From NCBI RefSeq assembly GCF_030657435.1, contig NZ_JAUTWS010000017.1, positions 1-64,000 of the forward strand: a DNA stretch of 64,000 nt. The letters run 5' to 3'. The position numbers were made by a program, and so were the translations under genes. This stretch comes from Paracraurococcus lichenis (lineage in GTDB: Bacteria > Pseudomonadota > Alphaproteobacteria > Acetobacterales > Acetobacteraceae). The notes beneath the pieces are model-generated. The model was not told the origin of the DNA and did no database searches. It saw only the letters and a list, made by a program, of their open reading frames with translations. Below are positions 46,938-54,241 of the stretch, in pieces; within the stretch, counting starts at the first letter, position 1; every line of letters begins with the position of its first letter.

Positions 46938-47903
46938 TCAGCCGCCGGTTGCGACCAGCCCGGCCTCGCGCATCAGCCGGGCGATCAGCGCCTTGTCGCG
47001 GGCAAAGAGTGCCCGCGCCTCGGCCGGCGAGGCCCAGACCGGGTCGCTGCCGGTCTGCTGCAGGCGTGCCCGCGTGCCGGGATCCATCACCGCGTGCCGC
47101 ATGGCGGCAGCCAGGCGATCCTGCACCGCCGCCGGCGTTCCCGCGGGCAGGAACAGCAGGATCCAGGTGGAGAGCTCGTAGCCCGGCAGCACCTCGCCGA
47201 TCGCCGGCGCCTCCGGCAGGCCGGGGCGGCGCCGGGCACCGGTGACGCCGATGGCGCGCGCCTTCCCGCTCTCCAGCACCGGGCGCAGGCTGCTCTCGCT
47301 GATGAAGACGCTGTCGATCCGCCCCGCGGCCAGGTCGCGCGCCGCATCCGCGCCGCCGCGATAGGGGATGTGCTCCATCTTCGCCCCGGCCATGGCCTGC
47401 ATCAACTCGCCCATCAGATGGCCGATATGCGCCACGCCCGGCGTGCCGAAGGTGACCGCGCCGGGGCGCTGCCGCGCCTGCTCGAGGAAGCCGCGCAGGT
47501 CGTCCGCCGGGAAGCCCGACCGCATGCCCAGCACATAGGGGGCGCTGGTGAGCTGGGCGAAGGGCACCAGGCTGTCGTAGTCCAGCGGCAGGGAGCGGTT
47601 GGCAAGCGGCGAGGTGATCGCCGTCGCGCCCTCCATCACGATGCTGTAGCCATCGGGCGGCGATTGCGCGACGAGGGCGGCGCCGAGGGCGCCGGAGGCG
47701 CCGGTGCGGTTCTCGACGATCAGCGACTGGCCGAGATGCTCGGCGACCTTCGGCTGGACGATGCGCGCGACGGTATCGGCGATGCCGCCGGCGCTGTAGG
47801 GCACGACGAGGCGGACGGGGCGGTTCGGGAAGCCGTCCTCCGCCCGCGCGAGGATGGGCGCGGCAAGGGACCCGGCCAGCGCGGCCCGGCGCGTGATGGG
47901 CAT
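46938..47903 (-). CDS. Bug-family periplasmic receptor beside xanthine dehydrogenase
   Basis: 321 residues from the ATG at 47903, with an RRAALAG-type signal. Bug motifs: FPNRPVRLVVPYSAGGIADTVAR, LIVENRTGASGALGAALVA and HIPYRGGADAARDLAAG. It is 52 bp downstream of xdhB on the same strand, so it may be co-transcribed and may capture a purine- or aromatic-type carboxylate for that enzyme (inference). No TctAB membrane genes are nearby. Confidence 0.88.
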   Translation of the reverse strand: MPITRRAALAGSLAAPILARAEDGFPNRPVRLVVPYSAGGIADTVARIVQPKVAEHLGQSLIVENRTGASGALGAALVAQSPPDGYSIVMEGATAITSPLANRSLPLDYDSLVPFAQLTSAPYVLGMRSGFPADDLRGFLEQARQRPGAVTFGTPGVAHIGHLMGELMQAMAGAKMEHIPYRGGADAARDLAAGRIDSVFISESSLRPVLESGKARAIGVTGARRRPGLPEAPAIGEVLPGYELSTWILLFLPAGTPAAVQDRLAAAMRHAVMDPGTRARLQQTGSDPVWASPAEARALFARDKALIARLMREAGLVATGG

Positions 47904-47955
47904 GTCGGTCCTCCCATGGCCTTGCGGCCATGGTGGCACCGGCAGGTGGCGGCCG

Positions 47956-50295
47956 CTACCGCCCGCGGATCGCCGCCAGCACCCGCTCCGGCGTCGCCGG
48001 CGCGTCCAGCCGGTCGGTGCCGATCGCATCCTTCAGCGCGTTCCAGACCGCGGTCGCCAGCAGCAGCGGCGGCTCGCCCACCGCCTTGGAGCGGAAGATG
48101 GTCTCGGCGCGCGCCGGCGCGCCCTCCAGCAGGCGGGTCTGCAGCACCGGCGGCACGTCGCGGCTGCCGGGGATCTTGTAGGTGGCGGGGCCGAGGGTGC
48201 GGAGACGTCCCTCGGCATCCCACCAGAGCTCCTCGCAGGTCAGCCAGCCCATGCCCTGGACGAAGGCACCCTCGACTTGGCCGCGATCGACCGCCGGATT
48301 GAGGCTGCGGCCGCAATCCTGCACCAGCCAGGCGCCGAGGCAGCGATGCTCGCCGGTCAGGGTATCGACCGCGACCTCCGCCACCGCGGCCCCGTAGGAG
48401 AAGTAGAAGAAGGGCTTGCCGCGCATGGCCACGCGGTCCCAGTGGATGTCGGGCGTCCGGTAGAAGCCCGTCGCGGAGAGCGAGACGCGCTTCATGTAGG
48501 CGAGCTTCGCCAGTTCGCCGAAGCTCATGGCGCGATTGCCGCCGCCGCGGACCATGCCCTCGGCGAACTCGATCTCGGCAGGCGCGACGCCCCATTCCTC
48601 CGCCGCGACCTCGGCCATGCGGGTGCGGATCGCGCTCGCCGCGGCATGCGCCGCCCAGCCGTTCAGGTCGCTGCCGGTGCTGGCGGCGGTCGGGGAGGTA
48701 TTGGGCACCTCCGCCGTGCTGGTCGCAGTGATGCCGATCCGCTCGACCTCCACGCCGAAGACGCTGGCAACGACCTGGGCGACCTTGATGAAGAGGCCCT
48801 GGCCCATCTCCGTCCCGCCATGGTTCAGGCGGATCGAGCCGTCGGTATAGACATGCACCAGCGCGCCCGCCTGGTTCATGTGCATCTGGCCGAAGGAGAT
48901 GCCGAAGGCCAGCACCATGCTGCCGAGGCCACGCCGCAGAGTGGGGTGCTGCGCATTGAAGGCGGCGACCTCGAGGCGCCGCGCCTCCCAGCCGCTGTCC
49001 TGCTTCGCCTCCGCCCAGACGCGGCGGATCAGGTCGCCCTCGATCTCCTGGCCATAGGGCGTCTCGCTGCCATTGCCGCCGCCGGCGAAATTGCGCTCGC
49101 GCACCTGCTCGGGCGGCAGGCCGGCCGCCCTCGCCACGCGGTGCACCACATCCTCCATCAGCAGCGCGCCCTGCGGGCCGCCGAAGCCGCGGAAGGCGGT
49201 GTTGCTGACGGTATTGGTCTTGCAGGCGAGCGCGCGGACCGAGAGGGCCGGCACGTCGCAGCAGTTCAGCGCATGGGTGACGGCGCGGAAGATGACGCCG
49301 CCGGTCATGTCGAGGCTGTGGCCGGCATCGGCCGCCATGATCGCGTCCAGCGCCAGGATGCGGCCGGTGGCGTCGAAGCCCGCGGTCCAGCGGTAGAAGA
49401 AGGGGTGGCGCTTGCCCGTCGCGGCGATGTCCGCCTTGCGCGAGAGCCGCAGCTTCACCGGCCGGCCGAGCTTGCGGGCCGCCACCGCCGCGGCGGCCGC
49501 GACCCAGCTCGCATTGCTCTCCTTGCCGCCGAAGCCGCCGCCCATGCGGCGGGTCGAGACCATGACGCGGTTGTAGTCGCAGCCCAGCACGCGGGCGACG
49601 ACGTGCTGCACCTCGGTCGGGTGCTGGGTGGAGGAATGGACCTGCAGGTCGCCATCCTCGCCCGGCACCGCCATGGCGATCTGGCCCTCGAGGTAGAAAT
49701 GCTCCTGCCCGCCGGCGCGGAACTCGCCGGAGAGGCGCTGCGGCGCCGCGGCCAGGGCGGCGGCGGCATCGCCGCGGGTGATGGCCTGGGGCGGCAGCAC
49801 CCAGGCCTCGCGCGCGATCGCCTCCTCCACCGTCAGGACCGGCGGCAGCGGCGCGATCTCCGGCCGCAGCGCGGCGGCGCCGGCGATGGCGGCGTCGCGC
49901 GTGGTGCCGACGACGATGGCCAGCGGCTGGCCGGCGAACTCGACCAGCTCCTCGGCCAGCATTGCCTCGTTGGCGCCGGCGGCGGCGATGTCGTTGCGCC
50001 CGGGGATATCGGCGGGCAGCAGGACGCCGACCACGCCCGGCACCGCCCGCGCCGGCGCGGGATCGAGCGCGAGGAGGCGGCCATGCGCGACCGGCGAGAG
50101 CGCGAGCGCGGCGTGCAGCAGGCCGGGCGGCTCCGCCAGGTCGTCGAGGAAGCGCGCCTCGCCGGTCGCATGCTTGAGGGCGCTGTCGTGCCGCAGCGCG
50201 GCGCCCATGCCCTGCGGCTGCGTCACGCCGCGAAGCTCGGCGCCGTCCTGCGCTGCGCCGGGATCCGCGGCGCCGGGGGAGGGGAGATGGTTCAC
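47956..50295 (-). CDS. xdhB: xanthine dehydrogenase molybdopterin subunit XdhB
   Basis: 779 residues. Molybdenum-cofactor domain with GGQEHFYLEGQ, MGGGFGGKE, the FRGFGGPQG segment (substrate Arg) and the C-terminal VGEPPLLLA with the catalytic Glu. These match the positions used by the Rhodobacter capsulatus enzyme, so true xanthine/hypoxanthine oxidation is likely. GTG start at 50295 overlaps the xdhA stop by 4 bp (gtga), giving translational coupling. No xdhC maturation gene follows directly. Confidence 0.94.
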   Translation of the reverse strand: MNHLPSPGAADPGAAQDGAELRGVTQPQGMGAALRHDSALKHATGEARFLDDLAEPPGLLHAALALSPVAHGRLLALDPAPARAVPGVVGVLLPADIPGRNDIAAAGANEAMLAEELVEFAGQPLAIVVGTTRDAAIAGAAALRPEIAPLPPVLTVEEAIAREAWVLPPQAITRGDAAAALAAAPQRLSGEFRAGGQEHFYLEGQIAMAVPGEDGDLQVHSSTQHPTEVQHVVARVLGCDYNRVMVSTRRMGGGFGGKESNASWVAAAAAVAARKLGRPVKLRLSRKADIAATGKRHPFFYRWTAGFDATGRILALDAIMAADAGHSLDMTGGVIFRAVTHALNCCDVPALSVRALACKTNTVSNTAFRGFGGPQGALLMEDVVHRVARAAGLPPEQVRERNFAGGGNGSETPYGQEIEGDLIRRVWAEAKQDSGWEARRLEVAAFNAQHPTLRRGLGSMVLAFGISFGQMHMNQAGALVHVYTDGSIRLNHGGTEMGQGLFIKVAQVVASVFGVEVERIGITATSTAEVPNTSPTAASTGSDLNGWAAHAAASAIRTRMAEVAAEEWGVAPAEIEFAEGMVRGGGNRAMSFGELAKLAYMKRVSLSATGFYRTPDIHWDRVAMRGKPFFYFSYGAAVAEVAVDTLTGEHRCLGAWLVQDCGRSLNPAVDRGQVEGAFVQGMGWLTCEELWWDAEGRLRTLGPATYKIPGSRDVPPVLQTRLLEGAPARAETIFRSKAVGEPPLLLATAVWNALKDAIGTDRLDAPATPERVLAAIRGR

Positions 50296-51692
50296 AGCGC
50301 GTGCACCTCCGCCGGCAGGTCGGGCCGCGCGACGCGCCAGTAGAGCCGCCGCAGCAGCCCCTGCGCCGCCGCGAGGCGATAGGCGGCGCTGCCGCGCCAA
50401 TCCGAGAGCGGCGCAAAATCCTTCGCCAGCTCGTCCGCCGCATCGGCGAAGCTGGCCGGCGCCATCAGCGCGCGGGTCAGCATCGCCTCCGCCGCGCGGG
50501 CGCGCGCCGCCATCGGGCCCATGCCGCCGAAGGCGAGCCGCGCCTCGGCGATGCGGCCGGCCTCGACCCGGACCAGGAAGGCGCCGGAGACGGCCGAGAT
50601 GTCCTGGTCATGGCGCTTGCTGACCTTCTCGCAGGCCAGCACCGCGCCCTCCGGCGGGCGCGGCAGGCGGATGGAGAGGATCACCTCGTCCGGCGCCAGC
50701 GTGGTCTTGCGGTAGCCCAGCAGGAAGTCCTCGACGCCCGAATCCCGTTCCCCGCGCAGCGAGGCGATGCGCAGCGTCGCGCCGAGGGCGAGCAGGGGCG
50801 GCAGCATGTCCCCGATCGGCGAGGCGGTGCCGAGATTGCCGCCGATGCTGCCGAGCGCGCGGATCTGGCGGGAGCCGAGCCGCGTCAGCATGGCGCCGAG
50901 CGGTGCGAGCGGGCCGTCCAGCAGCGGCAGCAGCCGGGCATAGGGCACCGCCGCGCCGATGGTCAGGCCCGCCGCATCGGCGGAGAGCGCCTGCAGTTCC
51001 GGCACGCCGAGCAGGCCGATCACCGCTGGCGGGCGCTGGCGGTGCTCGCTGGCCAGCAGGCCGAGATCGGTGCCGCCGGCGAGCAACAGGGCGCCGGGGT
51101 TCGCCGCGCGCAGGGCCAGGAGGTCCTGCAGGCCGGCGGGGCGGAAGAAGACCTGGCCCGGCGCCTCGAAGACCGCGCTCGCCGGCGCGGGCAGCGCGGG
51201 CGGCGCGGCCCCGTCGTCCTGCAACCTCGAGAAGGCCTCGATGATCGGGCGATAGCCGGTGCAGCGGCAGAGATTGCCCGCCAGCGCCTCATGCACGCTG
51301 CTCCCCCCTGGGCCACCCTGCCGCGCATGCGCCCAGGCGGACATGGTGATGCCGGGGGTGCAGAAGCCGCATTGCGTCGCGTCGCTCTCGGCCAGCAGGC
51401 GCTGCACCGGATGCGGGCCGCCCTCGGCGCCGCGCAGCCCCTCCACGGTGCGCACGGCCAGGCCATGCACCTGCCCGAGCATGGCGAGGCAGGCATTGAT
51501 CGGTGCGCGCGTGCCGTCGGCCCCCTCCAGCACCACGGTGCAGGCGCCGCAATCGCCCTCCGCGCAGCCTTCCTTGGTGCCGGTGAGGCCGGCGGGGCCG
51601 CGCAGCCAGTCCAGCAGCGTCATGGTGGGCGAGGTGCCGGGCGGCAGGGTGACCGGCGAACCGTTCAGCACGAGGGTGATGCAATCGGCCAT
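50292..51692 (-). CDS. xdhA: xanthine dehydrogenase iron-sulfur/FAD subunit XdhA
   Basis: 466 residues. The first [2Fe-2S] domain has GCAEGDCGAC and a later Cys. The second has QCGFCTPG and NLCRCTGYRP (to about residue 155). The FAD domain (about 180-460) has LLLAGGTDLGLLA and GSIGGNLGTASPIGD. Electrons pass from the Mo site in XdhB through these clusters to FAD and NAD. First gene of the xdhAB operon, 79 bp from the amino-acid permease gene stop. Confidence 0.94.
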   Translation of the reverse strand: MADCITLVLNGSPVTLPPGTSPTMTLLDWLRGPAGLTGTKEGCAEGDCGACTVVLEGADGTRAPINACLAMLGQVHGLAVRTVEGLRGAEGGPHPVQRLLAESDATQCGFCTPGITMSAWAHARQGGPGGSSVHEALAGNLCRCTGYRPIIEAFSRLQDDGAAPPALPAPASAVFEAPGQVFFRPAGLQDLLALRAANPGALLLAGGTDLGLLASEHRQRPPAVIGLLGVPELQALSADAAGLTIGAAVPYARLLPLLDGPLAPLGAMLTRLGSRQIRALGSIGGNLGTASPIGDMLPPLLALGATLRIASLRGERDSGVEDFLLGYRKTTLAPDEVILSIRLPRPPEGAVLACEKVSKRHDQDISAVSGAFLVRVEAGRIAEARLAFGGMGPMAARARAAEAMLTRALMAPASFADAADELAKDFAPLSDWRGSAAYRLAAAQGLLRRLYWRVARPDLPAEVHAL

Positions 51693-51771
51693 GCGGGAAG
51701 ACTAGCAAGCGCCGCGCCAGCGCCGGATGAACCTTGCGCGGGTTGCACAACGGCAGCGGGTGGCGCCCCCG

Positions 51772-52461
51772 CTACCGCCGGTCCGCCGCCTCAGTCGCAT
51801 GGCCGCGGCCGAAGCGCGCCTCCAGCCGCCGCTGGACCAGGTCCCAGAGCGTGGTCAGGACGAGGTAGTAGAGCGCCGCGACCGCGAAGAGCTCCAGCAC
51901 CAGGAAGCGCTCCTGGATCAGGATCTGCGTCCGCCGCAGCAGTTCGTCGACGCTGATGACGCTGGCGACCGAGGTGGTCTTGAGCAGGCCGTTCACGCTG
52001 TTGCCGAGCGGCGGGATGACCACGCGCAGCGCCTGCGGCCAGGTCACCAGGCGGAAGACCTGCCCGCGATGCAGGCCGAGCGCCAGCGCCGCCTCCCGCT
52101 GGCCGCCCGGCACCGAGAGGATGCCGGCGCGCACGATCTCCGACAGGTAGGCCGCCTCGTTCAGGGAGAGGCCGATCAGCGCCGCCTCCCAGACCGAGAA
52201 GCGGATGCCGAAGAGCGGCAGGCCGGTATAGATGACGAGGAGCTGCACCAGCAGCGGCGTGCCGCGGAAGATCCAGCAATAGAAGGCGGCGAGGCCGGCG
52301 AGGATGCGGTTGCCGGACAGCCGCAGCACGGCGATGCCGACACCGATCGCCAGGCCGCAGAGCAGCGACCCCACGGTCAGCCCGACCGAGATCGCCGCGC
52401 CTTCCAGCAGATAGGCATTGAAGAGGTAGTCGAGGAACCCGTCCCAGCGCCAGGCCTGCAT
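51772..52461 (-). CDS. polar amino-acid ABC transporter permease
   Basis: 229 residues with about five membrane helices. The HisM/GlnP-type EAA loop is clear (EAAYLSEIVRAGILSVPGGQREAALALGL near residue 105). It begins 9 bp after the receptor gene. No ATP-binding subunit gene is next to it or within the cluster, so the ATPase must be encoded elsewhere. Confidence 0.92.
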   Translation of the reverse strand: MQAWRWDGFLDYLFNAYLLEGAAISVGLTVGSLLCGLAIGVGIAVLRLSGNRILAGLAAFYCWIFRGTPLLVQLLVIYTGLPLFGIRFSVWEAALIGLSLNEAAYLSEIVRAGILSVPGGQREAALALGLHRGQVFRLVTWPQALRVVIPPLGNSVNGLLKTTSVASVISVDELLRRTQILIQERFLVLELFAVAALYYLVLTTLWDLVQRRLEARFGRGHATEAADRR

Positions 52462-52470
52462 GGGTTGGGG

Positions 52471-53298
52471 TTACGGTCCCACCACCTCGAAGGGCCCGTC
52501 GAAGGGCTTCACGCCGTACTTGTCGAGCAGCGCGGGGAAGCTGCCGTCGTTCTTCATCTCCGTCAGTACCTGCGCCACCGCCTGGGCCAGCACCTTGCTG
52601 CGGAAGCCGAAATTGATCGGCGTGCCGTAGAGGCCGCTGACGGCGCGGGTGAACTCGCCGCGGTCGTCGTATTCCTTGGCCGTGCTGTCGATGGAGATGG
52701 CGGCGTCGAGTTGCCCGACGCGCAGCGCCTGGAAGGAGACGGCGAAATTGTCGAAGGGCCGGATGGTGATGGGCTTCAGCCCCTTCGATTCCAGTTCCTT
52801 GGCGATGTCCTGGGTGCGGCGGAACTCGAAGCCGCCCTGCTCCACGCCGACGGTCAGGCCGGCGAGATCGGCGATGCCCGCGATGCCCTTCGGGTTGCCG
52901 CGTGGGACGCTGACGCTGATCGCCTGCTCCTCGTAGCGGACGAGCTGCATCAGCTTGGCGCGCTCCTCGGTGTAGAACATGCCGGTGTTGATCATGTCCC
53001 AGCGGCGCGCCGCCAGGCCCGGGATCATCGCCGCGAATTCGACCCTGATATGCTCGGGCGTGAGGCAGAGGCGCCGGGCGATCTCGGTGCCCAGCTCCAC
53101 CCGCATGCCGCGGAGTGTGCCCTGCGCATCGACGAACTGCATGGGCGGCAGGGTCGGGTTGGTGGAGAGGGTGAGGGTGCGCGGCTTCACCAGCTCGGCA
53201 TCCGGGACGCGCGGGGCGCAGGTCTGCGCCCAGGAGGACATGGATACGGGCATGGCGGCCGCCGCGAGCGCGGCGCCGATCAGCAGGCGGCGAAGCAT
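52471..53298 (-). CDS. amino-acid ABC transporter periplasmic receptor
   Basis: 275 residues with a signal peptide (MLRRLLIGAALAAAAMPVSMSSWA). SBP_bac_3 fold: LTLSTNPTLPPMQFVDAQGTLRGMRVELGTEIARRL, then FAAMIPGLAARRWDMI and LTVGVEQGGFEF. Binds a polar amino acid or relative. Gene order on the minus strand is DapA-like enzyme, receptor (18-bp gap), permease (9-bp gap), implying that the enzyme acts on an imported compound. Confidence 0.92.
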   Translation of the reverse strand: MLRRLLIGAALAAAAMPVSMSSWAQTCAPRVPDAELVKPRTLTLSTNPTLPPMQFVDAQGTLRGMRVELGTEIARRLCLTPEHIRVEFAAMIPGLAARRWDMINTGMFYTEERAKLMQLVRYEEQAISVSVPRGNPKGIAGIADLAGLTVGVEQGGFEFRRTQDIAKELESKGLKPITIRPFDNFAVSFQALRVGQLDAAISIDSTAKEYDDRGEFTRAVSGLYGTPINFGFRSKVLAQAVAQVLTEMKNDGSFPALLDKYGVKPFDGPFEVVGP

Positions 53299-53316
53299 GG
53301 TCCCCCGGAATCCCCT

Positions 53317-54225
53317 CTATTCGGCCGCGGCGCGGGCGGCGGGCAGCACGCTGATGTCCTGCAAGACCCGCGCCAGGGCGGGCAGATCGGCCTCGGGCAG
53401 CGGCAGGCGGGGCGGGCGCGGCGGGCCCATATCCATGCCCATCAGCCGGAAGGCCGCCTTGGTGCCGGAGACGTAGCGAGGCCCGCCCACCCAGGGCAGC
53501 AGCGGCGCGAGACGGCGATAGAGCGGCAGCGCCTTGGCGCGGTCCGCCTCGAAGGCCGCCGCGGCGAACATGTCGCGCGACAGGCGCGGGACGACATTGC
53601 TGCACACCGCCACCCAGCCGATCGCACCCAGCCAGGCGCTCTCATAGCCCAGCACGCCCGCGAAGACCTCCATCCGGTCGCCGCAGGCGGCGACGATGTC
53701 GCGCACCCGCGTCACCTCCAGCGTGCTCTCCTTCACGTAACGGCAGTTCGGGATGGTGGAGAGCCGCGCCAGGACCTGCGGCCCCATGTCCACATTCGCC
53801 GTCGCCGGGTTGTTGTAGACCATGATGGGGATGCCGATGGCGTCCGCCACGGTCTTGTAGTGGTGGTAGAGCTCGTCCTCGGTCGGCACGCTGTAGAAGG
53901 GCGGGATGATCATCACGCCGTCCGCGCCGAGCGCTTCGGCCTCGCGGCTCAGCGCCACCACCTCCCGCGTGTCCTCGGCGCCGGTGCCGATCAGCACGGG
54001 GACGCGGCCGGCCGCGGTCCTGATCACCGTCTCGGCGATGGCGGTCTTCTCCTCGCGCGAGCAGGACAGGAACTCCCCGGTGGATCCCAGCGGGATGAGG
54101 CCGTCGATGCCCTCGGCGATCTGGAACTCCACCAGGCGCTCCAGCGCCTTCAGGTCCACCGCGCCGCCATCGGCGGTGAAGGGGGTGACGAGGACGGTAT
54201 AGGTCCCGCGGAAGGGCTTTTTCAT
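53317..54225 (-). CDS. DapA/NAL-superfamily lyase, candidate pyrroline-hydroxy-carboxylate deaminase
   Basis: 302 residues, TIM barrel. The Schiff-base Lys is in CRYVKESTLE and the catalytic Tyr in IMVYNNPAT; the phosphate-free substrate loop is LGSTGEFLSCS. The superfamily includes dihydrodipicolinate synthase, N-acetylneuraminate lyase and 1-pyrroline-4-hydroxy-2-carboxylate deaminase. The operon with amino-acid uptake genes, and the divergent dehydrogenase of the D-hydroxyproline type, favour the last (inference). Its start lies only 16 bp from the divergent gene's start. Confidence 0.87.
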   Translation of the reverse strand: MKKPFRGTYTVLVTPFTADGGAVDLKALERLVEFQIAEGIDGLIPLGSTGEFLSCSREEKTAIAETVIRTAAGRVPVLIGTGAEDTREVVALSREAEALGADGVMIIPPFYSVPTEDELYHHYKTVADAIGIPIMVYNNPATANVDMGPQVLARLSTIPNCRYVKESTLEVTRVRDIVAACGDRMEVFAGVLGYESAWLGAIGWVAVCSNVVPRLSRDMFAAAAFEADRAKALPLYRRLAPLLPWVGGPRYVSGTKAAFRLMGMDMGPPRPPRLPLPEADLPALARVLQDISVLPAARAAAE

Positions 54226-54241
54226 GCTGCCGGCCCCGGTC

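Noticed and set aside
47854-50343. 829-codon plus-strand frame over xdhB
   Set aside because: Antisense shadow of the molybdopterin subunit.
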